Shown: positions 12,001-18,918 of the stretch, piece after piece | Position numbering within the stretch: the first letter of the stretch is position 1 | How the letters are laid out: the number at the start of each line of letters is the position of its first letter | Source of the DNA: Parietichytrium sp. I65-24A | Lineage: Eukaryota; Sar; Bigyra; Thraustochytrida; Thraustochytriidae | DNA length: 64,000 bases | Direction of reading: 5' to 3' | NCBI GenBank assembly: GCA_012862575.1 | Contig: BLSF01000001.1 | Location: 620,001 to 684,000 of the forward strand | Position numbers and translations under genes: made by a program | The notes under the pieces: generated by a model | Database searches by the model: none | Told to the model about the DNA's origin: nothing | What the model saw: only the letters and a program-made list of their open reading frames with translations

Positions 12001-12281
12001 TGACTCGCGCGTCCGCCGTCGTTCGTAGAAGGTGGACTGCAGCACGCAAGCTTCGAGCGATACGGCGAAATATCAAAGGCAGCGGTGGGTTGCAGAACAT
12101 TCTGAATAAGAAGGAGCTGGAGATGATCAAGAACACACAACCGCGCAAACGGGGCGGCTTATTTCGGCGTTGGTTCCGCTCCGCAAAAGACTCCATGCAC
12201 GTGTTTCGAACAGAGCTTGCCAATGCGCGCAGATCAGAAGCCGAGGCCAAAAGCGAGGAGAGCGCCGCGCTGCTTTCGTGA
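3..12281 (+). CDS. VPS13: VPS13-family bridge-like lipid transfer protein, 5' partial
   Basis: The reading frame is open to the left edge. The first listed start (position 63) is a GTG inside the open frame, so the true N-terminus, including the chorein domain expected in VPS13, lies outside the window. More than 4,090 codons are visible. Repeats of the VPS13 adaptor-binding (VAB/SHR-BD) type begin with an aromatic/Asn strand: VEYWFMNNTGV near 4250, NPWVVIVNALPYD near 7395, FWLYNYCDVPLVV near 7908, YLIVNRVPNT near 8430 and FYVLKNASSSPLEI near 9170. A RanBP2-type zinc finger (W-x-C-x2-C-x3-N-x6-C-x2-C) sits at about 6320-6400, followed by a PH-like stretch (about 6540-6960). The C-terminus near 11,450-11,800 resembles the ATG_C/DH-like end. 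Known role of the family: bulk phospholipid transfer at membrane contact sites. The finger and PH-like domain would be expected to help targeting; that is inference. Confidence 0.78.
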   Translation, partial: LPNRTLKRQTSSRQSRFLSAVGSSHFFDAVSSPDIPEFGPSEVASLRSDSSDDIDFEDARSEASSTGENHISEEDETLPAPPSFRELRTQNEDHSFREIEPGMRRQVSWDSNSSARVTPEPVSHDKVTVNFLSFSIASLSIGLMGSPFSLYPLQVEAKIGLCKISISDAQLRRIMIIAGALSAIPDEFFNRRTSAKSVDERAGRIKADITRFANSTNTAEAMQKLERGLWTCCLPLFFSPNDKAQPKNQGEEHNWVLAHPIERGLAEELNEQVLLFLGNDFGPEVASKAPPAWMAGKTLDDAIHRVGVFFFGQQWSSEQKSTNDNANKPTLKSVARLVERVKKMRNSLSSFKARGTSAETMHDLSNERRTTSLSAGAIGGKTDLGKSAEDFLRLKQLMNMRIRVEVSDLRISLFSRLKVRLRKATGSLTYSTNPNITRVGLRVHKIRIEQFDGYDMRDVNVVTRRQEDDDASANSLEIFYSVITPEANVSEGADLSSECPDEEEAIGMGYRESRSSSTESSFVDQNQVKPGDVSGYASDSVSLSGNFSPLDDSAFSVSDNDATFTERESFLRHIDRARRRLRRRSARLHHGMTLQLPAVAKVLSSLKKVEELVIDGAASKVLEGSFRSNKAFSGGEELWANLKPGNTMMDRAALIQNTLSSLLDKELCSSGDGPQTRASTAFSDGGLSAVTNLPGAGKVQLLEEVRFAPLEEYISELRPVARKLRAAFGVHPGVLRQEENKVRFPSQLLEAKVSGIYCQASDHFPFTLFRILDRVQYIVEHCSGEASTLQQEEKSDRPQEPSPITFFNSLTVALELDSVAAAIDFTGKGFQGPNTDAPILETFESTSKYSSNSTPTIATRHSRYTTKSVFTSASGLDDDSVRVEVGLSCSLGYSAKQTCEAALFTLDNSSVSLGYNKSILKKKPAPRRGDPRYRRNKWLSRVTKREHHQSLVTHSLIDRWQGKCEYALFRDPDSPEDQLVRQIRIELQPDRISLWTNDLTALAELNNNVTLFLQALENDSSRRDGTQHQERVFKQSSLSSLNADLDDDCHKAQTKSQKGTAAFSSTVAVNKTRSISLLSMAMGESTLLSDTLEYAALQGASDYLQRRVWDNDGREVGSSSLARLLFSAPMALSLVNDIHSAASKQTVHRLFEGANLSAERFGFEVSPQDIFGSLATIDEKHGEDERSSPKRSSHPESMEERIKLRNSKSVVRDEVVVDFFSKIEVELVKELFRKETKLESFLPVLLVELSSFRGRGESFSSFVDDFVLAALLNLEARFYNRRIGSWEFLIEPWTRNKIGMYMDSEFGKNFTEISSYNRLNVNVSEDFLTLVSELQRDISTTLQRFTEAPQNSEFQKSDMLQYINTVGSQRVPIESIPIEEESEFKEAESPPGPTKNGEEGDEGDVDVTSKSKTKDVEYWFMNNTGVRVELHDMFQIGCNFKGSMQVEYRGGWDLPARNRWTEQPLIRMTLLQAREVTVGSLESRTPLEEQSRLSVHDRRLSMDESQAEFLNMSTKKTRFADDLSIFSSGDSSSENSAFSRNEAAVELELNGEVGTLFELPYTPSVSMDQVPELLVEIKDSSGRYMSTRINLVPHILFPNVSTAEWFPLTSEGKAASKSSEILFSLRFVPDSSNVEEDFGEELHSEESRAIQPFSVASGATVPMDFSKVPKKHWFKSFNHQNISKVISKRHASVLRSVALNFSDGLDFKSSLTPLLMIVPIDNTGEYMVSVETKSDVLPSDNAYQTNHAFLPVQSPPYVQKQEATKKLKKSRNGGPQSETETTFRLNMLATSSMLDRRRRVLFLESPVKVVNSTTIDLEVMLCEKDYLPERDSTFRYPTLREIPVHSANLQTSGNYLDEFGLGKKSLLSISPQSKWVDGGHLASADMPAKGVSSDESSNRRDEADELGSWVQWTFPAPKAICMYMITPPKEHVTKANHAQRVEATRDAQVDSRQLGIDPIGWIILGRLAEEDGDPLAERAEWVELDRRVGIIFDSRRQPKQFFLPYVGSFACYRIHFLQLDKMITKYDYSAAEPDDYVDLFRAARGIHGTYPIAVAALQLFEESVFAENFSIDEAFHQTQSWGEDPSGEWTPVETATEEGPKFIRPKTWECILCFEENSKSVKHCQLCGKKRVRPSRSPMTGSLLLGNMQSGKDPNDRQIMRQNAKQIRARAKLCINAAHPVGQSRPLEITAILKVGQSRASRKMRKREVTLTADSLILTRNDRQTRQLYKQIQAKSALMGERVGLMHKNNSLVLDLTPTLQVGVADPSTNTILVREKNRSKEFQVEHHGLSFETGLLLSFEDFEMARQWKDTIESSVKELKREKEGLDAEFAEFSGLRRVVSAGEHFPIPINFLYSTKKWSLRIKPHLSDEQLDVKWAQVLDHISAQIFRMSQDVIPDLVCDPIDPPSFVKKEDCEISVFDASSTFSFSASFRESFLKSLRSDDDENENGKQESELVARSTIFINPWVVIVNALPYDIELEFGAKLGLDESDAGTDSESAYHESWDDSIAGSAASQSEWELQSNEERQTLVAGGKLPLCEAGYTTMVRFRIPQLDTGWSEPCRLLKLTNFLVDGELKNGKLNIPHEKRMQLQNESLLSFWKLDSRRMDPIEKLAEAQVERSQDPRGPLRLVLTAPFWLYNYCDVPLVVRPSKTVLQKENAVDIMLEPNFQSDERETKKVLPYLCCISTKSVEACVAIRRSKGEGKREALSNSTRMSITGKTPHQFGIADWLNASPEMLSADDPNNASNFLVSGWCKPIKVKFTSVDTENRSFRFVLNSFTILRREIGVEIVTVGANSFTPSTQIIFRCKYLIVNRVPNTVLHFSQALTDSDKDHAGMFEEAKKNIMLKGRKAAYMREEGVMASSEEREARNDTAGSSEDIEEDKQDDESASNSIRGGAHSSEARAHEQRLTQSESLEKLTDLASDGGETFAEVSTGFRVAPDDPLLRSKETYKEVFLEPNPHRVRPYHFSGFHQHYFGYNSRFTIQACNLQGQPLTFPSASIQTGEREFSVMLRSLTGSAREENGAKRVRVCIRKEGTTTFILFSPDETVGPVPQPFYVLKNASSSPLEIWQEGVHRAYRNVVLDPESTLNFAWDQPLSPLPLLNARVLEPLDLNALKQTNSRTVVWESGAPDSRPYRAVSKTEQYTVDSVKQFDSIAVSESSECPVGFKVSVEGYIDESTRTLEFRDEKNSRRPRDHGAMGNRTISTSSIADGAIQGGPRKLPYCVSLRVVLRMGGRVSSQKKYSIVARCGGKSREFRAEVLQGQIDDVVLGAFDHISFFLEEKPEQIFLLVFERSSAPGGKKRLINSKTLELYPPVWNFEYGEGPDSDWIHVNGEDWIRIAKETSDFATERRRKIEHLLGSEMTSLNFNTHARLARVKSQERTTDRHDMYKNSSFREFNQRAGHLEETMHFSSPRMKSGEMDQSSKLLRSRGSRGSKTSHAGSNPPSFQTTVASGAEDSLRPRVGFAGTETFRMFGSGEVKSESTERIQIQRNGTSLSSILAEQVWPTVIFDDPNRQRQSLADRLDPRRITKGIKTQLVGESAASEEKRNQKSMAEGWVQIQCRCESKETFVTSEGKKLIESEYRVFLSSIGVSLVHSVQRMEVCYIIGQRLSCSATMTPSANMLSMSVGNFQIDNHDPNAFYHVVLSPEELVPKFNEDGMALKYPSQEYFEARKNVLSVDSITRQNKQEFMEIESIEVVVAPLRLSVEELFVGRILALFSHVFAGDEMDVSLTSKNDVELPAAINAEFINEIKALSDFVYIHWFRIDNVEILLEASLHAGEQIKAQDPLSLTAKSFIPMLAIQKLRLVFREFTRSSRFEPMAEFQRHLFGHVKSEVLYGNAPKVLAQTNYVINPLPSVKLISEGFLNIFRQPCSRVNQGFRGICVGCQYGLTSFIANLSTGVTDMVYASSRIGVLMIDSIAQASRYDVASRPTSTSLKVVREISQAISHSSSRIATEVLSDQTLPEPIRTARKFPKRGKMALYGQGNVPHKQYQTHLTRASAVVRRRWTAARKLRAIRRNIKGSGGLQNILNKKELEMIKNTQPRKRGGLFRRWFRSAKDSMHVFRTELANARRSEAEAKSEESAALLS

Positions 12282-13282
12282 TTGAAGCCGGCAATGTAAT
12301 GTAGTTTTGGCTTTCTTTTTTCCTCTCATTCCTCTTCTTTTCACTGTCATTGTGTTTATAGAAATTATTATTGTTGACTCGACTCCATCTTTTGTACGCC
12401 TTTGCAGCTTTGGGCGAATGTTCAGTTGTCGAATCTGGAACCAACCAGAGACAGCCAGGCGCCATATTTCTCGCGTAGGACACTTGACAGCAAGAGAGCA
12501 ACGTGGGGCTCCAACGCTGAATGCAGCATACTAACATCATTTGTGCATCGTTGCTGTCGTCGATGCAAGCCTCGATAACAATCGAACTCTGACTTTACAA
12601 GAAACAATCACCTTCCAAAAGTCTCGGAAGCTTATAAAGCTATCTCCTTCCGCTGCTTATCATTCAGCAGAGCGCTTCAGTTTGATGAGAAGAGCACTTG
12701 ATCTGAGAAATCGAGGACGAGTTTCGTGAGAATGCATGCTTTCGCCGATGTGAATGAAATGACTGTGAATATACTCAGCAGAAAGAACAAAGAGCTGTTC
12801 GATGAAGAGATCGGTGGGGCAGTTAGCGGCAGTTACTGAATAAGTTAGTACCCGAGTGACTTGGCTGTTTCTCCACAGTCGGTAGCAATGTCATTATTCA
12901 TAACAGTAGTGTATAGAACGAAAACAAGAATCCGACCCATTGGCTACGCCGAAATCACTAACATCTCTACTACTACTCTTACCAACGACCAAATCAAGTA
13001 GGAGTGCTCCCCACATTTCGCAGCTAACGAATTCATTATAGTCGCGTAGGCGTTGGAACCTAACCATACTCTACTGTCTTTATTATTACTTAGTAAATCA
13101 CTATGCAATCTTCACTCAGTGAACACTAAAAGCTTAGTGGAACACGACGGGTACGCCATCTACCCATAAGCACTAGGGCCAGATCGTCAACAGCCGAAAC
13201 ACATTCAAAAAGTGTCCTCGCGCACCCTTCCTCCTCCTTCCTCCTCCCTTCCGCGCACCTTTTACCAGGCCGCGAGAAGCAC

Positions 13283-13330
13283 TCGCACTTTCTCACTTTC
13301 TCACTTTCCCACTTTCCCACTTTGCCATTT
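13283..13330 (+). repeat. 8-bp tandem repeat upstream of start at 13458
   Basis: Five to six head-to-tail copies of an 8-mer of the form TCTCACTT / TCCCACTT (first copy TCGCACTT, last TGCCATTT). It lies 128-175 bp upstream of the ATG at 13458. Confidence 0.9.
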
Positions 13331-13363
13331 TCGCGCTGCGGCGTAGCAGTGTGGGGTGGCTTC

Positions 13364-13391
13364 GGTGTGGGGTGTGGGGTGTGGGGTGTGG
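13364..13391 (+). repeat. 7-bp tandem repeat upstream of start at 13458
   Basis: Four perfect copies of GGTGTGG. It ends 66 bp before the chosen ATG and accounts for the Gly/Trp/Val-rich peptide in the upstream GTG-started extension of the frame, which argues that the extension is not coding. Confidence 0.92.
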
Positions 13392-13457
13392 TGGCCTGGT
13401 CCGCGTTGGGCGCCAGGCGGTCCGCGCGGAACGTTCCCGAAACGTTGCTCGCTCGCG

Positions 13458-14726
13458 ATGGGGCGGAAGCGGGCAGCGCAGTGGGTGGCGGTGGCGGCGC
13501 TGGCGCTGCTGGGTGCGGCGGAGAGCGCGGACGGAGTGCGACTGTCCGGAGAAAGCGTTTCGCTGGGGCCAGATATTGACGCGCTGGAGAGGGAAGCGAA
13601 AGAACTGGAGAAGGAGGTCAACGATCTGGAGGCGAAGGCAAACGCCATTTCCAACAACAATAACAACAACAACAGCTCATACAACAGCTCATCGGCACCG
13701 ACGGCACCGACGGGACCGACGGGACCGAGTTCTGCGAAAACGGACAGTAAGGAGGACAGTACGAGCGAGCTGAAGGCTGCGGCGGCGCCCTCGGCGCTGA
13801 CGGAGAGCGAGATTAAGCAGGAGTTTACGATGGACGTTGTGTTCGCCACGCTGGGTTGCGTGTGCGGGATGGTGCTGGTGTTCGGCGGGGTCAAGTTGCC
13901 GCGGGTGTCGACGCTGCTGGTGGTGGGGCTCGGGGCCGGAACGATGGGGTTCTCGATAGTGTGGTTTAGCATGGAGCACGGGTGGCAGAAGAGCGATGCA
14001 TGGTACTCGCCGTTCCTCGGCGGGTACATCGGGGCATTTGTGCTGGGGGGAATGTTCTGCTTTGCGTCGTCATCGCTCCCGGTCAACTCGATGTTTACGA
14101 CTATTTTCCTTGGCGCGAGCTCATACATGTTTTTGGGCATTATGCTTAACACAGTGGGTATGTTCTCCGTTGTGAGCGAGACGACGCCGAGCTACTTTAT
14201 GTTCTCTATCATGGCGGGCAGCTTTTTCCTGCTTGGAGGTCTGCTCCACATGACATTGGCGATGGGCGGTTTTGTTCAAAAGCGGATGCTGGCGCTTGGG
14301 TCTTTTTGCTTTGTGGGGTCGTATTTTATGATTAAGTTTGCCGGCACCATACCCGAAAAGTACCCCTATGAGTGGTCCAATCTCTTCACAGACCCGAATG
14401 CAAGGACCTGGCAGTACTATTTAATGTTTGTCTTCACCTTTTTGACGACAACATTGGCTTGCTTTTTTCAGATTTATTGTTACTCGTCGCCGACAAATGA
14501 CGTCTTCTCTGACACAAGATCCGCAGAGTACAAGGATGAATACTTTTCTAAGGATGCGTACCACTCAGGGAACTCGCTGCCGCCTCCACAACACGCTAGC
14601 TCAAGACGAGTGTATGGTAGCAAGCAGCCCTCTTCCCAGCCAGGGTTCGGTTCATCTTATGTTCCGCCCCAAGGCGTCCAAGGTCACTCGCTTCAGGGGG
14701 TGGAGCGCTACGTTTCACATTTCTAA
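13458..14726 (+). CDS. Polytopic membrane protein with signal peptide, TMEM198/TM7SF3-like (DUF4203)
   Basis: 422 residues. The frame is open further upstream to a GTG at 13356, but that part is repeat-derived; the ATG at 13458 gives a clean signal peptide (MGRKRAAQWVAVAALALLG). Then come a short acidic heptad-like helix (residues about 33-60), an Asn/Ser/Thr/Pro-rich low-complexity linker with poly-Asn, and about seven to eight hydrophobic helices rich in Gly pairs between about residues 125 and 350. The cytosolic tail is Ser/Pro/Gln-rich. The glycine-rich helix pattern after a luminal N-terminus resembles the TMEM198/TM7SF3 domain; the assignment is tentative and the function unknown. It is convergent with the coiled-coil gene at 15075-17135. 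Confidence 0.6.
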   Translation: MGRKRAAQWVAVAALALLGAAESADGVRLSGESVSLGPDIDALEREAKELEKEVNDLEAKANAISNNNNNNNSSYNSSSAPTAPTGPTGPSSAKTDSKEDSTSELKAAAAPSALTESEIKQEFTMDVVFATLGCVCGMVLVFGGVKLPRVSTLLVVGLGAGTMGFSIVWFSMEHGWQKSDAWYSPFLGGYIGAFVLGGMFCFASSSLPVNSMFTTIFLGASSYMFLGIMLNTVGMFSVVSETTPSYFMFSIMAGSFFLLGGLLHMTLAMGGFVQKRMLALGSFCFVGSYFMIKFAGTIPEKYPYEWSNLFTDPNARTWQYYLMFVFTFLTTTLACFFQIYCYSSPTNDVFSDTRSAEYKDEYFSKDAYHSGNSLPPPQHASSRRVYGSKQPSSQPGFGSSYVPPQGVQGHSLQGVERYVSHF

Positions 14727-15074
14727 AGGACACAGTTGTATCATGTACCGTATCATTACCCGTTCCCGTCCTCACCTTAATTGTGCCGTTCAGACTGTTG
14801 CGAAGCTGCACCCTTCATTGAACAAAACGGCGTTTGAAGCCTATTACTCTAAATTGTCTTTCGACTTTATACAAACGATATACAGAAAAATTGCCATCCT
14901 CGTATACGACCGACCAGAACTGTCCAGGCTCAAATCGATCAAATCATGAATTGCTTTGTTGCGTTGTTGAATATCTCTATCAGCTCTATTTGCCTTTTTT
15001 ATGGTTTATTATATTTATAAAATTAAAAGAGCAAGATCGCTTTACCTCCTGGCGCCTTTGATCCATCCTCCCAA

Positions 15075-17135
15075 TTACATAAGAATGCAGCCCTTCTTAG
15101 ACTTTTTTGCCTTTGGAGTGGAGTTAGGCGAGCTTGCACCCTCTACAGATGGAACTTCTGAAGTTGCCTGCTTTGGGGAAGAACTTCCATTGTTTTCAGC
15201 TTCCTTTGGCTCGGCTTGCGGGGATTTAGGAGCACCATCAGCATTCTGTGGTGACTTTGGAACAGCTGATTCAGAGGCATGCGGCGACTTTGGCGATTTC
15301 GGCGATTGAACTTGCACCGGCTCTGCTTGGGAGGATGGCTCCTTGGCAGCTTCAAGCGGCTTTGGCGATTGGACTGGCTCTGCTTGAGCGGCTGACTCCT
15401 TGGCAGCTTCAGCGAGAGCCTCTCCGCGAATGCTCTTGTGAATGGATTCGAGTTTTGCATCAACGTTCCTTGGGCTTGCCTCGGACACACGTCTTGCCCT
15501 CTCATTTTCCATCGCAGTGAGGCCCTGGGCCCGGTTCTTTTCACGCTCTGCAGTGGAGAGGGCCTCGCTTCGATTATCTGCCTCAAGGCGAAAGGATCGC
15601 TCAGCTTCGACAAGAGTCCGAACGGAAGCCTGGTTGTCTGCGCGAAGTTGCTTCTCACCGTCAGACTCACACTTTGCCACGATAATTCGCCTCTGGCGCT
15701 CGAACTCTTGCTCAAGAGACGCTATCTCAGCCTGGGCCTTGCGCTCGATCTTTTCAATCTTCTCTGCGTTAGCTGCGTTGAATTCGCGGCGTAAGCGTTC
15801 CTGGTCCATCTGAAAGTTTGCATTGAGAGCAGCAATCTCTCTTTCCGCTTTTGTCCGGAGCTCGGTTTCGCGTTCTTCGATTTCGCGTTCGCATGCCTCC
15901 TCTGCTTGTAGCAAGTTTGCAAGTTGGACATTTGTTTCGCGTTCAATCTTGTCCATGGACTCGTCCAGGGGCTCGTCCGCGTTCTCCTCCGCACTTGAAG
16001 CCTCAGCCTCAGCCTCTACTCTAGCAGCCGATTTCCGACGCTCCATGGTGGCTTTCACATTTTGGGCAAAGTCAGGATTTTGAGGCGCTGACTTTCTAGC
16101 TGCTTTTGGGCTTGCATGGCTTGACGCCTCTTTTGCGAGATCGGCCAGGAAAGCTTTATCCTCTTCCTGACCCTCAGTGTTGGCCGAAGCTTCAGCAACC
16201 CGACGAGCCTGCTCTTTCTCAGATGCTGCTTTGGCATTTAAAGAGCTGATTCTCCGCTCGCTGTTGTTTTTAACATCTCCGCGCTCGTCTTCGATGGCGA
16301 TTTTGCGCTGTTCCAAGTCCAGGAGAGCTGCGGCCCTAATCTGGTTCAGTTTGCGATCAAGAGCTGCCTGATTCTCCTCGCACTTTGCTTCAAGAACTCG
16401 CCTTTCCTTTTCTTCTTCAAGCTGGAGGTCAGCTTGAAGCTGCTGAATTTCTCTGTCGCGACGTGCAATAATCTCATCCTTCTTCTGTTCAAGAACACGG
16501 CTCAAACGCTCCTCTTCCTGCGCGATGTCCGCGATAGTGCTCTGCTGCCTCCTGAGTTCCTGCGCCTTTTTATCCTCGTTTTGCATCTCCTGTTGCACTC
16601 GCGCTTGCTCCTTTGCAAATTCGCTGTGAGCAAATTTCTTGGACGACTCCCTCTCTTTTGCCCCTGCCTCCTCATCGGCCTTCATTTCGGCAACCAAGCG
16701 AGAACGCTCTTCTTCGACTGCGTCCGTCGCAATCTTCTGGTTGCTTTTGCGAAGAAGCTCCTCGTGGACCGTGTTGGCTCCCTGTTCCACGGCGCGGCGT
16801 GCTTGCTCCTCACCTACGAGCTCCGAAGCCCGGCGCTGGTTCACCGTGCGCTGCAGCTGCTCCCGTGCCTGGTTGGCCATATCTTCGGTGATTCGTCTGG
16901 ACTTTTCTTCCTCCGCCTCTTTCGTCGCAATCCTCTGCGAGGACTCGCGCGCGAGCTGCTCGCGAACCTTGTTGCCAAGCTCTTCGGTCTCGCGTCTCTC
17001 CCGCTCCATTTCCATCTCGAGGGCAGCTTTTTCCTGCGCAGCCTTTCGCACCAGCTCCTCTTTCATATTGGCTCCCATGTCCACGACATCTTCCGACGGC
17101 ATCTTCTCCTCCACAGCTTCCCCCAAGGCAGACAT
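15075..17135 (-). CDS. Coiled-coil protein with C-terminal CaaX prenylation box
   Basis: 686 residues from the ATG at 17135; an 11-codon extension would need a GTG at 17168 lying in a tandem repeat. Residues about 20-560 are almost uninterrupted charged coiled coil rich in Glu, Arg, Ala and Lys, with repeated phrases such as EEERSR, EREKNRAQ and RRVAEAS. A Pro/Ser-rich tail carries many KSP/SPK motifs, a typical substrate for proline-directed kinases, and ends in KAKKSKKGCILM. The last four residues are a CaaX box; a terminal Met favours farnesylation, and the upstream lysines give a polybasic membrane anchor. The protein is therefore probably a membrane-tethered filament or scaffold. I recognise no specific family. 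Confidence 0.8.
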   Translation of the reverse strand: MSALGEAVEEKMPSEDVVDMGANMKEELVRKAAQEKAALEMEMERERRETEELGNKVREQLARESSQRIATKEAEEEKSRRITEDMANQAREQLQRTVNQRRASELVGEEQARRAVEQGANTVHEELLRKSNQKIATDAVEEERSRLVAEMKADEEAGAKERESSKKFAHSEFAKEQARVQQEMQNEDKKAQELRRQQSTIADIAQEEERLSRVLEQKKDEIIARRDREIQQLQADLQLEEEKERRVLEAKCEENQAALDRKLNQIRAAALLDLEQRKIAIEDERGDVKNNSERRISSLNAKAASEKEQARRVAEASANTEGQEEDKAFLADLAKEASSHASPKAARKSAPQNPDFAQNVKATMERRKSAARVEAEAEASSAEENADEPLDESMDKIERETNVQLANLLQAEEACEREIEERETELRTKAEREIAALNANFQMDQERLRREFNAANAEKIEKIERKAQAEIASLEQEFERQRRIIVAKCESDGEKQLRADNQASVRTLVEAERSFRLEADNRSEALSTAEREKNRAQGLTAMENERARRVSEASPRNVDAKLESIHKSIRGEALAEAAKESAAQAEPVQSPKPLEAAKEPSSQAEPVQVQSPKSPKSPHASESAVPKSPQNADGAPKSPQAEPKEAENNGSSSPKQATSEVPSVEGASSPNSTPKAKKSKKGCILM

Positions 17136-17162
17136 TTTCCCAACGCTCTTGCTTCCCAGCCA

Positions 17163-17194
17163 AGCCACTCAGCCACTCAAACACTCAAACACTC
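17163..17194 (-). repeat. 8-bp tandem repeat upstream of start at 17135
   Basis: Four 8-mers on the + strand: AGCCACTC twice, then AAACACTC twice. They begin 28 bp upstream of the ATG of the minus-strand coiled-coil gene. Confidence 0.9.
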
Positions 17195-18729
17195 AGCCCT
17201 CAATTTCAGAGTTTGCCCGCCACGTCTGAGAGCCCGCCCACCGTGTCCGTTCGAGCTCCTTTCTTCAAAGTTTCTTTCTTTCTTTCTTTCTTTCCCTTCT
17301 CTTGTGCCCAGAGCAATCCAGCGTCAAAGCAAGCACGTCTCTCTGTCTCTGTGTCTGCTTGTTTGTGTGTCTGAAGATTCCCGCTTTCTCACTTTGTTGA
17401 TTGACTTTGTTGTTTCTCTTTTGCAATGTAATCAATCTCAATCAATCAATCTTCTTCATTGAACAATGGGTTGATCAAAGTTGATCTCTCTTTTCTTTCA
17501 CGCATCTCATACTCTGCAATAGCCAGCTACTACTCAGTAATAGTGCTCCTTCACTCGGTAGCTTTAGCTAGTATATACTCTATACTCACCTCGAGTGTTA
17601 CTTGATAGCTACTAGCACTGTCTCGACGTTGATTTTTCGTCACTCCTGTTGGTACCATTAGCTATAGTATATCCTATGTGGCTAATAGATAGGAAAGGCG
17701 CTGAGATGGCCCGGGGAACAAACAGCGAACGGGTATGAATATAGTAATCAGTAGATAGCCTGTAGCCTTGCGGTTTGAGCGAGATAGATCTTGGGAGATT
17801 CGCTACTAGTACTAGGGCACGACTGTAGGTGGGAAAAGATAGGTTTGTGCAGAAGTTCGAAGTGTGAGCGTAAACGAGTATTAGACTATCCGCGTTTGCG
17901 TTTGCAAGAGATTGCAAGAGAGCTGATTGGCCGATAGTGAGTGAGATCGACTGCGGAAATAGCGGAAATAAATAAACTTCGTTGCGTTTGGATAGTTTGG
18001 ATCGACCAACTCACTATCTTATCTTGATTGAAATCTTGATCTCAATCATTCTCAACCAGTCAGTAATCACGTTTGTTTAGATCAATGAATCATCGAACGG
18101 TAGGAAGAGTAGGAAGAGCGTGGCAAGGTCAGACAGAAAACCGCTCCCCACTGCTCAGGAAGTTTAAAGTTAATTCTCATTTGGGTTCGATGTCGGGTCT
18201 CTCGTTGAAACACCGCATGCAGGTCATGATGGATGGTGATTCGGTCGTCTTCTTTCGCGCACTCGAGTGTCTCGAGTGAGCTGGACCCAGCTGCTGAGAC
18301 AGTGAGACTAGTGAGACGGACGTTTACTTGGGGCTCTGAGTTTAAAGAGCGGTGAACCGGCTTCCCTGTTTATCGGAACATATCGGAACCCTCGGGAGAG
18401 CGCGATGGAGAGCGAAAAAAAGTGCCAATTCACACGAGTGCGGTTTCAGACTGTGCTCTCCTTTCTTTATCAACGGTCGGCTGAGTCCTGTTTCTCGGAT
18501 CTTCCTAGCCCTATGCCATGCTAACCACTCTACTAGAAGACTCCGTGTTACCGGACTATTCAATCGGCTCTTATTCTGTGATTATCCGCAGCATTCACCT
18601 TGATATGCTCCACCATAAGTCGTCGCTAAAAAAGTCGTAAGTGGATGGCAAGTCTTGGTCAGGTGCGATTGTCACAAGACTTCCTCTGAACGCTCGCCAG
18701 TCTTCTTCGTGTGTTTTTGAAGAGATCGA

Positions 18730-18750
18730 ACCGCGTACCGCATACCGCGT
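18730..18750 (+). repeat. 7-bp tandem repeat upstream of start at 18919
   Basis: Three copies of ACCGCGT/ACCGCAT, about 170 bp before the ATG at 18919. A less regular duplication of CCATAGAGAT follows near 18768-18790. Confidence 0.85.
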
Positions 18751-18918
18751 GTGTGTCCCATAGTTTCTCCATAGAGATCCATAGAGTACGCATAGGGTAC
18801 GCGGGCACTGGGTATCATGAGCTGAATGCCACGCGGGTTTGTAGATATTCAAGAGTTCATGTGACTTTGAGCCCTCTCTGCGCAGTAGTACCAAAGCGGT
18901 TGAAGATCGCCAACGAGG

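Larger units (their letters stand above)
12282..13457. other. Intergenic region between VPS13 and the polytopic membrane protein gene
   Basis: About 1.2 kb without a supportable gene. Short ORFs here lack any recognisable protein pattern. The right end carries two tandem repeats just before the next start codon (listed separately). The first part should hold the 3' UTR of the VPS13 gene. I see no RNA gene. Confidence 0.6.
17136..18918. other. Divergent intergenic/promoter region
   Basis: About 1.8 kb between two divergently transcribed genes. It holds a CT-rich microsatellite (about eight TTTC units near 17268-17296), the 8-mer repeat at 17163-17194 and a 7-mer repeat at 18730-18750. I see no convincing ORF or tRNA. 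Confidence 0.6.

Noticed and set aside
11394-12140. 248-residue minus-strand ORF inside the VPS13 3' end
   Set aside because: Antisense to well-supported VPS13 C-terminal coding sequence; no domain pattern of its own.
13356-13457. 34-codon N-terminal extension of the polytopic membrane protein
   Set aside because: It starts with GTG, lies largely in a GGTGTGG tandem repeat and would bury the clear signal peptide.
13301-14152. 283-residue minus-strand ORF over the membrane-protein gene
   Set aside because: Antisense shadow with Ser/Leu-rich low-complexity content.
17268-17296. TTTC microsatellite as a functional element
   Set aside because: A simple tetranucleotide run, common in any eukaryotic intergenic DNA; not part of the 7-9 bp unit pattern.
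16434-17462. 342-residue plus-strand ORF opposite the coiled-coil gene
   Set aside because: Antisense shadow: the Leu/Phe/Cys-rich peptide is what results from reading Glu/Lys/Arg-rich codons backwards.
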